From NCBI GenBank assembly GCA_011526085.1, contig WYBC01000039.1, positions 215,374-279,373 on the forward strand: a DNA stretch of 64,000 nucleotides, in the 5' to 3' direction. Source of the DNA: Lysobacter sp. Its GTDB lineage: Bacteria; Pseudomonadota; Gammaproteobacteria; Xanthomonadales; Xanthomonadaceae. This document shows positions 26,078 through 34,096 of the stretch, in pieces (position 1 is the stretch's first letter; each line of letters opens with the position of its first letter). A program made the translations under genes and the position numbers. The notes below the pieces were generated by a model. The model had not been told where the DNA came from. It did no database searches and was given only the letters and a program-made list of their open reading frames with translations.

Positions 26078-27024
26078 CCGCGATGCGTGACCAGGCGCAG
26101 GACCGCAAGATCGTCCTGGTGACCCGGCGCACGCGGCTGCAGGAACTGGTCGCGCGCTACAACACCGTCGAGCAGGCGCGGTTCCAGGCCGAGCATCTGG
26201 GCATGGACTTCGAGGATTTCCTGCTCGAAGACGCGACCTATCGCGCCGCCGTCGCCAGCGTCGAGCGCACGCTGCGCGCGCACGGTCGCCTGCAACCGCT
26301 GGATCGCGGTTTCCTGCCGAATTTCCTGTTCCCGCCGGACTGCACCGTGGTTGTCCTCGGCCAGGACGGGCTGGTCGCCAACACCCTGAAGTATCTCGAC
26401 GCGCAGCCGGTGATTGCGATCAATCCCGATCCGGCGCGCTTCGACGGCGTGCTGCTGCCGTTCGCGCCGGAGACGCTGCCGACACTGTTGCCGGAGGTCT
26501 GGCGCGGCCAGCGCCCGATCCGCGAAATCAGCATGGCCCGCGCGCGGCTCACCGATGGCCAGGAACTGCTCGCGGTCAACGATTTCTTCATCGGCGCGCG
26601 CAGCCACGTCTCCGCGCGCTACGAACTCGCGCAGGGCGATCGCCACGAACGGCAGTCGTCCAGCGGCGTGATCGTCTCCACCGGTCTCGGCTCCACCGGC
26701 TGGCTGCGCAGCGTGCTCACCGGTGCCACCGCCGTCGCTGGCGGACGCCCCTCGAAGCATACGCAGGCCCTGCGCGAACACGGCTTCGCCTGGGACGCGC
26801 GGCAACTCGTTTTCAGCGTGCGCGAACCCTTCCCCAGCCGCTGGAGCCAGGCCGCGCTGGTGTTCGGCGAAATCGACCCCGCGACCCCGCTGCGCATCCG
26901 TTCGCTGATGCCCGACGGCGGCGTCATCTTCAGCGACGGCATCGAAAGCGACGGCCTCGAATTCCGCTCCGGCATGGAAGCGACGATCGACCTCGCGGAC
27001 AAGCGGGGGCGGTTGCTGCAGTGA
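26074..27024 (+). CDS. NAD-kinase-like protein coupled to SPFH protein
   Basis: The 316-aa product shows the NAD-kinase/diacylglycerol-kinase superfamily core. VVVLGQDGLVANTLKYL corresponds to the GGDG motif, with Gln replacing the second Gly. VSTGLGSTGW corresponds to the Gly/Thr-rich phosphate-binding motif. A basic N-terminal extension (VTRRTRLQELVARYN) and an unusual C-terminal half follow. Substrate may not be NAD. It starts at a GTG overlapping the SPFH stop by 4 nt (ATG 26083 is an alternative). Conserved SPFH pairing suggests a membrane-associated or stress function, but this is inference. Confidence 0.75.
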   Translation: MTAMRDQAQDRKIVLVTRRTRLQELVARYNTVEQARFQAEHLGMDFEDFLLEDATYRAAVASVERTLRAHGRLQPLDRGFLPNFLFPPDCTVVVLGQDGLVANTLKYLDAQPVIAINPDPARFDGVLLPFAPETLPTLLPEVWRGQRPIREISMARARLTDGQELLAVNDFFIGARSHVSARYELAQGDRHERQSSSGVIVSTGLGSTGWLRSVLTGATAVAGGRPSKHTQALREHGFAWDARQLVFSVREPFPSRWSQAALVFGEIDPATPLRIRSLMPDGGVIFSDGIESDGLEFRSGMEATIDLADKRGRLLQ

Positions 27025-27159
27025 ATGCGGCGCAGCGAACGCCCGCATTCGACTTCACGGGTGAGGAAGACTGCGAAAAGGATGATGTCCCGGTTTTGCT
27101 TCTCCGCTTCTGCTTCCAACTGCCGGATGCCCGTGAGGGCACCCGGCAGCGTCGGGCCA

Positions 27160-29202
27160 TCAGCGCAACTTCGCCTCTTCCTGCAGCGCTTGTTCGACAA
27201 CCCCACCTTCGGCGAACACCGGGTCGCCCGTGGTGCCGACATCGAACAGGCAGTCCTTCAGCAGTTTCTCGTCCTTGATGCGTGCGCAGACCTGTTTCGC
27301 GAGATCCACGTTCTTCGGATCCATCGGCGGCACCTTGTCCGCGGGGAAGGGTTCGCTGACGAAATTGTCCGGCGTCACTTCCTTGTCGTAGTCGAAGAGA
27401 CTTTCATTGGTCGTCCCTTCTTCCGGCGCGCGCGTCGTGTTTCCCGACAGGCTGCGCGCGGCCAGGCGCTTGGTCACGCGCCATTTGTCCGCGAAGCCCG
27501 GGCTCAGCCACTCGTTCGGCTTGAGCACGCCCATGATGCCGTCGGTGGCCATCGTGCCGTAGGCGCGGACATTGAGATACCACACGTTCCCGTAGGGCCA
27601 GAAATACGCGTTGGCGGTCATCCTCGTGCCGTCGGGGAAATCGATCGCGATGCCGGTACTGCCCAGTGGCGACACCTTGCCGCCGACGCCGAGCGCGATG
27701 CCGCCCGGCGGCAGCGAGGTGACGGCGCCGTCGATGCGCAGTTGCAGGCCGGACGGATCGGGGCTCACGCCGGTGCCGGGTTGCCAGGTCACGCGATGCT
27801 TGCCGACACGCGCGGCGACGGCGGTGTTGACGCTGACCCAGGGCAGGCCGTCCACCGGCCGCTGCCGGGTCTGGAACTCCATGCCCTGCCCGCGCAGTGC
27901 GACGAATTCGCCACCGGTCTGGAAGTCGTAGTACAGGCCGTTGACGGTCCTGATGTGGGGGTCGCCGTCGTTGTAGCCGTCGTTGAGCGATCCGTAGTGC
28001 ATCAGTTCGTTCGGCGAGCCCGTGCCGCGGCTGGCCACGCCCGGCCACGTCGGGGCGCCCAGGCCGCCGAAGACATTGTTGGCATTGTGCAGCGCGGCCC
28101 GCACTGCCGCAGGGGTGTCTGTCGGGTGGTTCTGCAGGTAGCGTACGGCCGCGCCGACCACGTGCGGCGCGGCCATCGACGTGCCGCTGATCGTGTTGGT
28201 GATCGTGTTGTTGCCGATCCACGCGGACGTGATGCTGCTGCCGGGCGCGAACCAGTCGAGGCAGGTGCCCCAGTTCGAGAACGAAGAGCGGGTGTCGGTG
28301 CTGGTGGTCGAACCGACCGTGATCATGTCGGGCACGCGTGCCGGCGAGAAGCCGCAGGCATCGGCGTTGCTGTTGCCCGCCGCGACCACGACGGTGACGC
28401 CGCCATCGTGCAAGGCCTGGGCCGCGGCATCGAGCGAGGGGGCATCCGGGTGGCTGCCGATGACACCCAGACTCATGTTCACGACCGCGGGCAGGATCTG
28501 ATTGCCGGCGACCCAGTTCATCCCTGCGATGACCGTCGACACGGCCGTCGTGTTGCCGCAGCCGAAGACGCGGACGGGATGGATCGTGACGTCCTTCGCG
28601 ATGCCGTAGGTCGTGCCGCCGATGGTGCCGGACACGTGCGTGCCATGACCGTTGCAATCGCCGACGCCGCCGCCGATGAAGTCCATGCCCGCGCCGATGC
28701 TGCCGGTGAATTCGTTGTGGGTGAGGTTGATGCCCGAATCGATGACGTACGCGTGGACGCCGGCGCCGGTGGTGTCGTAGGTGTACCAGCCGTCCAGCGG
28801 CAGCAGGCGCCGATCGACGCGATCGAGCCCCCAGGTCGCGCCGGTCTGGATCGTGTCCAGCGTGGCGATGCCGTCCTGTTCGACATAGGCCACGCGGGGG
28901 TCGGCCAGCAGCGCCGCAAGCGCGGCGCTGTCGGCCTTCACGACGAAACCGCGCAGGACGCGGTCGAAACTGCGCACCAGGCTGACGCGATGCTGGGCGG
29001 CGATCGATTTCGCGGCGTCGGGCACGCGTGCCGCCCGATTGGATTCGCCCACCAGGCTGGCCGCCTGCGGTTTGAGCACGACGATGTACTGGCCATCGAT
29101 CGGTTTGTTGGTCGTGTGGAATTCACCCGCGAAAGCGGGCAGTGCGACGGACAGCAGCGCGGCGCCGATCGCGACGGCGATGGGATTGACGTGACATTTC
29201 AT
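27160..29202 (-). CDS. Secreted subtilisin-like serine protease (S8A) with VWD domain
   Basis: The 680-aa protease precursor has a signal peptide (ending LPAFAG, about 26) and an I9 propeptide (YIVVLK ... VAYVEQDG, about 39-111). The proteinase-K-like S8 domain has catalytic Asp155 (YVIDSG), His186 (NGHGTH) and Ser342 (GTSMAAPH). From about 413 comes a VWD domain (DGDPHIRTVNGLYYDFQTGGEF) and a Cys module (LAKQVCARIKDEKLLKDCLFDV) homologous to the tail of the BNR/VWD protein at 18059-20656. AAAAGGAA precedes the ATG at 29202. Lysobacter-like bacteria secrete many such proteases for predation and scavenging. Confidence 0.93.
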   Translation of the reverse strand: MKCHVNPIAVAIGAALLSVALPAFAGEFHTTNKPIDGQYIVVLKPQAASLVGESNRAARVPDAAKSIAAQHRVSLVRSFDRVLRGFVVKADSAALAALLADPRVAYVEQDGIATLDTIQTGATWGLDRVDRRLLPLDGWYTYDTTGAGVHAYVIDSGINLTHNEFTGSIGAGMDFIGGGVGDCNGHGTHVSGTIGGTTYGIAKDVTIHPVRVFGCGNTTAVSTVIAGMNWVAGNQILPAVVNMSLGVIGSHPDAPSLDAAAQALHDGGVTVVVAAGNSNADACGFSPARVPDMITVGSTTSTDTRSSFSNWGTCLDWFAPGSSITSAWIGNNTITNTISGTSMAAPHVVGAAVRYLQNHPTDTPAAVRAALHNANNVFGGLGAPTWPGVASRGTGSPNELMHYGSLNDGYNDGDPHIRTVNGLYYDFQTGGEFVALRGQGMEFQTRQRPVDGLPWVSVNTAVAARVGKHRVTWQPGTGVSPDPSGLQLRIDGAVTSLPPGGIALGVGGKVSPLGSTGIAIDFPDGTRMTANAYFWPYGNVWYLNVRAYGTMATDGIMGVLKPNEWLSPGFADKWRVTKRLAARSLSGNTTRAPEEGTTNESLFDYDKEVTPDNFVSEPFPADKVPPMDPKNVDLAKQVCARIKDEKLLKDCLFDVGTTGDPVFAEGGVVEQALQEEAKLR

Positions 29203-29679
29203 CTGGGGTTCCTTTTCCATGATGTGAGCAGCGATGCGGGCTGACCTGCCCGCCGATACGGATCGCGTCCTGGAAAGCAAAGGCGATCCCACATGAAGCT
29301 CGTCCTTGCTTCATCTCCTGTGATCCGCAGCCGCAGCCTACGCCTGCTTGATTGCGGATGTCATCCCATGATCGACGGCAGTCATGCTGCACGATCAGCC
29401 GAATCTATCGACTCGTGAATCATGCGCAAAAAGATCAATGAATAATGTGTGGAAGAGCTGCGTAGCGTTGAAGATCGGGAAGAAGACCAGGATGCCAACA
29501 ACTCCGAATATCCCTGCATCCGACCGGGAAATTCCGCTACACCATGGAAAGGAAATGGCGAGTATGTGTGTCCGGGTCTTCCCGCGATGGCGGCGTGATC
29601 TTCAGCGACGGCACTGGCTTCCGTATTGCAGAACCTGCAGTCTGTATGGTGTGTCATATGTCATCGCTCTGGAGGCCTC
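29203..29679. other. Lower-GC intergenic region without a convincing gene
   Basis: This stretch has clearly lower GC than its left neighbour and begins the probable insertion carrying the next gene. A short rightward ORF (from 29544) contains DGGVIFSDG, resembling short segments of the NAD-kinase-like and TolB-like proteins, but it is out of frame with the following gene and has no family support. I see no confident promoter. Confidence 0.4.
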
Positions 29680-31227
29680 ATGGCAAGGGACCACGTTTAC
29701 GCAGGAACAGGCGCGGCAGGCAAGGTCTTCGTCCGGGAGAATCCCGACCCGAAGTCAAAAAAACTGCAGCAGCTGATTTGGGGCGACTGGGTCGAAGTGC
29801 TTTCCCGGGATCGAGAAGCCGATGGATGGCTTGAGGTGAAGGGACGCGGCGAGCGAGGCTGGCTTCACGTCGACGACTCCCAGGCCGAACGACTGCTCGA
29901 GATCAACTTTGTCGATGTCGGCCAAGGTGACGGCGCATTTCTGGTAACTCCGGATGATGAGTTTGCGCTGGTCGACGCTGGCGCCGGAAGCAACATGCGT
30001 CGCTTTCTTTCGTGGCGCTTCAACCTAAAGCTCGATCGAAAGGGAGAGCAGGAGTCCGAGCCGCACGAGACGTCGGGTCGGAAGTTGGCACTTGCGTTCG
30101 CGGTGATCTCGCATTCGGACCTCGATCACTACGAGGGCTTCCGAGGCTTGTTCTCCTCGCCAGCGTTCACTTTTGATGCCGTTTATCACAACACGCTTGT
30201 CGAGCGTCCCACGGCGCGGGCGAGCGACAAACTGGGCGCGCGTGAAAAAGTCGGTGGAAGAATGTGCGTGATTGATTTGATAGATACGCACGATCAGCTC
30301 ACTGAGCTGATGGAGCAGATAGATCATGCCAGCAAAGCCAAATACGTCTCGCTGTTGCGCACCGCGCTTGCATCGAATCGGATCGGCAGAATCGAGGGGC
30401 TTTCCCTTGCGTCGGGCCACCTTCCCGGTTATGACCGGAATCACCGTTGTCAGAACGGCAATCCTCTGCGTATCGAGGTGATGGGTCCGGCCGTGGTCGA
30501 GGCAGACGGCATGCGCGGATTGCCGTGGTTCCAGGACCCCGGGAAAACCAAGAATGGGCACTCTGTCGTACTGAAGGTCGTTTATGGGAACGTGCGTGTG
30601 CTCTTGGGCGGAGACCTGAATGTACCGGCCGAGGAACATCTTCTCGACATTCACGCGGGACCGCTACCGGAAGATGGGGACGTGGCTGCAGAAGAAGCCA
30701 TGATGCAACGTGCTCGCGCAGCCTTGGAGGTCGACGTGGCTAAATCTTGCCATCATGGGTCCGGAGACTTTTCGACGCGGTTTCTGCGCGCCGTCAATCC
30801 GGTCGCGACAGTCATATCGTCAGGCGATGACGAGCCGCACTGCCATCCTCGACCTAATACGCTGGGTGCTGTCGGGCGGCATAGCAGAGGCGATCGACCC
30901 CTCATCTTTTCCACCGAGCTCTCGCGCTCGACCGCGGAGTACACGAAGCCAGCGATTGCGACCCAGGAAGAGATTCGGCTTCTCGTCGCCAAGCTGCAGG
31001 AGGCCGAAGAGGCCGACAAGGCTGCGTTGCAGCGAAAGCTGGACCGGCTGCTGGACCAGGCCGAGCGGAACGTTGCTGTCTACGGGTTGATCGTTGTTCG
31101 CACCGATGGGCAGCGGGTGGTCATCGCCCAGAAACTGGAACGTCGCCGCGATGGCACCAGCGAGGAATTTGACCTGCAATGGTTGATGCCGGATGCCAAC
31201 GGAGTCCTGTCCACGGAAGAGCAGTAG
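29680..31227 (+). CDS. ComEC-like metallo-beta-lactamase-fold protein with SH3-like N-terminus
   Basis: The 515-aa cytoplasmic-looking protein begins with an SH3-like domain (about 1-65, KVFVRENPDPKSKKLQQLIWGDWVEVL ... GWLHVDD). A ComEC/Rec2-type MBL domain follows: FVDVGQGDGAFLV, the metal motif HSDLDH (145-150), GNVRVLLGGDLN, SCHHGSGD and HCHPRPN. The C-terminus is a charged helix (LQEAEEADKAALQRKLDRL) and a short beta domain. There is no membrane channel domain, so it is not the DNA uptake protein itself. Stand-alone ComEC-like MBLs occur in defence and mobile regions and may be nucleases. GGAGG at 29671 supports ATG 29680. Base composition is less GC-rich than flanking genes. Confidence 0.85.
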   Translation: MARDHVYAGTGAAGKVFVRENPDPKSKKLQQLIWGDWVEVLSRDREADGWLEVKGRGERGWLHVDDSQAERLLEINFVDVGQGDGAFLVTPDDEFALVDAGAGSNMRRFLSWRFNLKLDRKGEQESEPHETSGRKLALAFAVISHSDLDHYEGFRGLFSSPAFTFDAVYHNTLVERPTARASDKLGAREKVGGRMCVIDLIDTHDQLTELMEQIDHASKAKYVSLLRTALASNRIGRIEGLSLASGHLPGYDRNHRCQNGNPLRIEVMGPAVVEADGMRGLPWFQDPGKTKNGHSVVLKVVYGNVRVLLGGDLNVPAEEHLLDIHAGPLPEDGDVAAEEAMMQRARAALEVDVAKSCHHGSGDFSTRFLRAVNPVATVISSGDDEPHCHPRPNTLGAVGRHSRGDRPLIFSTELSRSTAEYTKPAIATQEEIRLLVAKLQEAEEADKAALQRKLDRLLDQAERNVAVYGLIVVRTDGQRVVIAQKLERRRDGTSEEFDLQWLMPDANGVLSTEEQ

Positions 31228-31279
31228 GCTGGGTCATCGATCCGGCATCTCCGCGGAGAATGGTCGTATTGGGCGCATA

Positions 31280-31368
31280 AGCAAGTAGCCCGGGTAAGCG
31301 AAGCGCACCCGGGAGCAACGACAAGAGAACCACGGGTGCGGCCTGCGGCCTTACCCGGGCTGCTTGCT
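31280..31368. repeat. Inverted GTAGCCCGGGTAA repeats (REP/BIME-like)
   Basis: AGCAAGTAGCCCGGGTAA (31280-31297) recurs inverted at 31351-31368 with one mismatch. Each arm carries its own CCCGGGT/ACCCGGG-type internal palindrome. The paired, outward GTAG-led arrangement is that of a bacterial interspersed mosaic element. It lies just after the MBL gene and may mark the edge of the insertion. Confidence 0.6.
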
Positions 31369-31418
31369 GAGATGCTCGTGCTGGGTGCGAAACATCCAGC
31401 CTATGAGGTCTGAATCGT

Positions 31419-31464
31419 CGCCGGATCGCCGGATCGCCGGATAGCGGCCTGAAGGCCGCTCTAC
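31419..31464. repeat. Triple CGCCGGAT tandem repeat and GTAG-type REP
   Basis: Three head-to-tail copies of CGCCGGAT occupy 31419-31442. Directly after, 31443-31464 is a REP on the minus strand: GTAG followed by the hairpin AGCGGCCT/AGGCCGCT. The same REP core occurs at 57071-57092. Confidence 0.6.
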
Positions 31465-31485
31465 CGGCGTTGATGGCCGGAAATT

Positions 31486-32352
31486 TTACGGCCCATCCAG
31501 ATCCTGCTCGCCCACCGACCATCGCCCGTCTTTCCACGACATCCGCACGCGGCCGGCGCGGGTGATGTCGTCGCGGTCGGTGCCGCGGACCCAGAGGACG
31601 ACGGTGTCGCCGTGGCGGCGGCCGCGGAGGACTTCGGGGGCGAGGGGTTGTTCGTCGCGGAGTTCCTTCAGCGTTTCCTTGATGCGTTCGGCGTCGTTGT
31701 CGGGCAGGCGCCATTCGGCGGCATCGCCGAGGAAGCCGCGCAGCGTGCGCAGGTCGCCTGTTTTCACCGCGTCGGCGTAGGCGCGGTAGGCGGCACCGGC
31801 GTCGCCGCCGCCGGCGGGCAGGGGCGTGCCGGGCGGGGTGTGGATCGCGGCGTCGAAGCGCAGGTCGAAGTCGTAGGTCTTGCCGAAGAAATCCTCGGGT
31901 TCTTCGAGCCGCCAGCGGCCGGCGATGCGGTCGCGGGTCTGCGTCGTGACCGACAGATCGCCGTAGCCGGAGCTGTTGAACGAATCGCTCGGGTCGTTGC
32001 GGCTGTAGTGAAGCCCGCATTCGCCGCCGTCGGGCGGGAGACACACGCGGACGTAGCCGCCGCTGCGTTCGCCGTAGGATTCGCGCGCGCCGTCGTCGGG
32101 GTCGAAGGCCGCGGCGATCGTCGCGGGATCGAGCGGGCGGTCGCTGAGGAAGACGAAGACTTCGTCTTCCTCGGGATCGAGATGTTTCTCGTGGCGGACG
32201 GCGACCGCATGCGTCAGCGTCACGCCGCTGTCGCCCAGGCGGAAATGCCCGCTGCCGGTGTCGCCGGCCCGTGCCTGCGATGACGTGCAGGCGAGAAGCG
32301 CTATGAGTGCGAGTGTCGCGAAGCCGTGCGTGTTGAAGCTCTGCGCCGCCAT
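31486..32352 (-). CDS. Hypothetical exported protein (possible lipoprotein)
   Basis: A 288-aa protein starting MAAQSFNTHG with a hydrophobic signal ending LLACTSS, which can be read as a lipobox (Cys about 23) or a Sec signal cut after ARA. The first half is a beta-rich domain with two Cys (VCLPPDGGECG). The second half (AYRAYADAVKTGDLRTLRGFLGDAAEWRL ... GRVRMSWKDGRWSV) resembles a small NTF2-like or DUF-type domain. I do not recognise the family. It is separated by about 84 bp from the SDR gene upstream on the same strand. Confidence 0.7.
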   Translation of the reverse strand: MAAQSFNTHGFATLALIALLACTSSQARAGDTGSGHFRLGDSGVTLTHAVAVRHEKHLDPEEDEVFVFLSDRPLDPATIAAAFDPDDGARESYGERSGGYVRVCLPPDGGECGLHYSRNDPSDSFNSSGYGDLSVTTQTRDRIAGRWRLEEPEDFFGKTYDFDLRFDAAIHTPPGTPLPAGGGDAGAAYRAYADAVKTGDLRTLRGFLGDAAEWRLPDNDAERIKETLKELRDEQPLAPEVLRGRRHGDTVVLWVRGTDRDDITRAGRVRMSWKDGRWSVGEQDLDGP

Positions 32353-32436
32353 CGTGCGTCTCCCGTGCCTGTCCGGTGCCGACCCCGTTCGCAGGATAAC
32401 GGGATCGGCACGCACGCGCGGCCGGGCGATGCAGGA

Positions 32437-33036
32437 TCAGGCGATCCGGTAGACCTGCCCGGTCTGCGCGCCTTCGACGCTGCGGCTGAAGCCGAGCGCG
32501 GCGCGGGCGGCGGGCACCGCTTCGAAACCTCGGAAGTACGGCGCATAACCGGGCATCGATTCCTGCAGCACGCCGGGGCTGACGGCGTTGATGCGCACGC
32601 CGCGCGGCAGTTCCAGCGCCGCGGCGCGGACGAAGCCTTCGATGCCGGCGTTGACCAGCGTGGCCGAGGCGCCGTAGCGGATCGGGTCGTCGGCGAGCAC
32701 GCCGGTGGTGAGCGTGATCGAACCGCCGTCGGCGAGCAGCGGCGCGGCGAGCAGCGCGAGGTTGACCTGGCCCATCAGCTTGTCGCGCAGGCCGATCTCC
32801 CACTGTTCCGGGGTGAGTTCCAGCAGGCCGCCGAAGGCGACGTTGCCGGCGGCGGAAATCACCGCATCGAGTTTGCCGGCCCGGGCGAGGGCGGCGGCGA
32901 TGCTGTCGCGGTCGGTGAGGTCGATGCGCAGATCGCCGCTGTTGCGGCCGGCGGTGATGAGGGTGTGGCGCGGGCCGAGTGCTTCGGCGACGGCGCGGCC
33001 GAGGGTGCCCTGGGCACCGATCAGGAGAATGTTCAT
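32437..33036 (-). CDS. Atypical short-chain dehydrogenase/reductase
   Basis: This 199-aa Rossmann-fold protein has the nucleotide-binding GAQGTLG (7-13), ISAAGNVAFGG in place of NNAG, a late RYGASATLVNAGIEGFVRAAALELP helix and RINAVSPGVLQESM. The YxxxK pair is altered: Tyr is followed by GASA, so the active-site Lys is missing. It belongs to a short divergent SDR group seen beside LysR regulators in Xanthomonadaceae. Redox activity is doubtful without the Lys. AAAGGAA precedes the ATG at 33036. It is divergent from the LysR gene, which probably controls it. Confidence 0.82.
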   Translation of the reverse strand: MNILLIGAQGTLGRAVAEALGPRHTLITAGRNSGDLRIDLTDRDSIAAALARAGKLDAVISAAGNVAFGGLLELTPEQWEIGLRDKLMGQVNLALLAAPLLADGGSITLTTGVLADDPIRYGASATLVNAGIEGFVRAAALELPRGVRINAVSPGVLQESMPGYAPYFRGFEAVPAARAALGFSRSVEGAQTGQVYRIA

Positions 33037-33142
33037 GGCGGTTCCTTTGTTTCCGGGAGGCCGGCAATGCCGGCGGTGGAAACAGTCTGCGCCGCCTGAA
33101 TCCGCTTGATTAGCGGGCCGACCGTGGAAATACTGTTGTCGT

Positions 33143-34063
33143 ATGGAAACAATATCGACCCGGATCGACCGGATGTTGTGCTTCGCGGCGGTGGCCGAGC
33201 GCGGCAGTTTCACCGCGGCCGCGGCGGCGCTGGGGTATTCCAAGGCGCACGTGAGCCGGCAGGTGGCCGAGCTGGAACGCACGCTCGGCGCCGAACTGCT
33301 GATCCGCACCACGCGGCGGCTGTCGCTGACGCCGCTGGGGCATCGCTATGCGGAGCAGGCCGCGCGGCTGCGCGGCGCCTACGACGATGCCGAACAGTTG
33401 ATCGCCGCCGAACGCAGCGAGGTGCGCGGGCGCCTGCGCATCACGTCGGCGACGACGTTCGGCGAAGTGTTCCTGGTCGATCTGATCGCCGATTTCCAGG
33501 CGGCGCATCCGCAGGTCGAGGTCGAGGTCGACCTCAGCATCCTGACCCGCGATCTGCTCGACGGTCATTACGATTTCGCCTTCCGCATCACCCGCACGAT
33601 GGAGGAGCGGCTGGTGGCGCGCGCGGTCGGATTGATCCGCGAGATCCCGGTCGCTGCGCCCGCGCTGCTCGTGGAATGCGGCGTGCCGCGCCGGCCCGCG
33701 GATCTGGCGTCGTTGCCGGCGCTGCGCAACAACCACTTCCGCGACGATGCGGAGTGGGTGTTCGTGCGCGGCGGCGACAGCGAGACCGTGCGCCTGCGCA
33801 CGCCGCTGGCGGTGAACAATTTCAATGCGATCCAGCATGCGGCCGAACGCGGCCTGGGCATCGCGCGGCTGCCGCAGTACCACGTGCACGATGCGCTGCG
33901 CGAAGGCCGGCTGCAGCGCCTGTTGCCCGACTGGGAGATCGCGCAGCTGCCGATGTATCTGGTGCATCCGCAGCGACGCCATCCGACCCGGCTGCAGACG
34001 GTGTTCCGCGCGTTCGCGGTGGCGTGGTTCGATGCGCCGGAACGCCAGGCGCTGCTGCGCTGA
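33143..34063 (+). CDS. LysR-family transcriptional regulator
   Basis: The 306-aa regulator has an N-terminal winged helix (FAAVAERGSFTAAAAALGYSKAHVSRQVAELERTLG, about 13-47) and a LysR substrate-binding domain (GRLRITSATTFGEVFLVDLI; VNNFNAIQHAAERGLGIARLPQY). It belongs to the group usually adjacent to, and divergent from, oxidoreductase genes. The 106-bp intergenic region with the SDR includes CTGTTGTCGTATGGAAACA, a plausible T-N11-A-like LysR site. The effector is unknown. Confidence 0.9.
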   Translation: METISTRIDRMLCFAAVAERGSFTAAAAALGYSKAHVSRQVAELERTLGAELLIRTTRRLSLTPLGHRYAEQAARLRGAYDDAEQLIAAERSEVRGRLRITSATTFGEVFLVDLIADFQAAHPQVEVEVDLSILTRDLLDGHYDFAFRITRTMEERLVARAVGLIREIPVAAPALLVECGVPRRPADLASLPALRNNHFRDDAEWVFVRGGDSETVRLRTPLAVNNFNAIQHAAERGLGIARLPQYHVHDALREGRLQRLLPDWEIAQLPMYLVHPQRRHPTRLQTVFRAFAVAWFDAPERQALLR

Positions 34064-34081
34064 GCCCGGCGGCTGCCGGGC
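34064..34081. terminator. Hairpin between convergent LysR and TonB-like genes
   Basis: GCCCGGC (34064-34070), loop GGCT, GCCGGGC (34075-34081), directly after the LysR stop and 15 bp before the end of the opposing gene. No T-tract. Confidence 0.4.
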
Positions 34082-34096
34082 CCGGCACGATGCGTC

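Noticed and set aside
29544..29834. Possible gene fragment with DGGVIFSDG, similar to pieces of two upstream genes
   Set aside because: The similarity is about ten residues and could be chance; it is out of frame with the MBL gene and has no other support.
31419..31442. CGCCGGAT tandem repeat as a CRISPR-like or iteron array
   Set aside because: Only three 8-bp copies without spacers and no cas or replication genes nearby.
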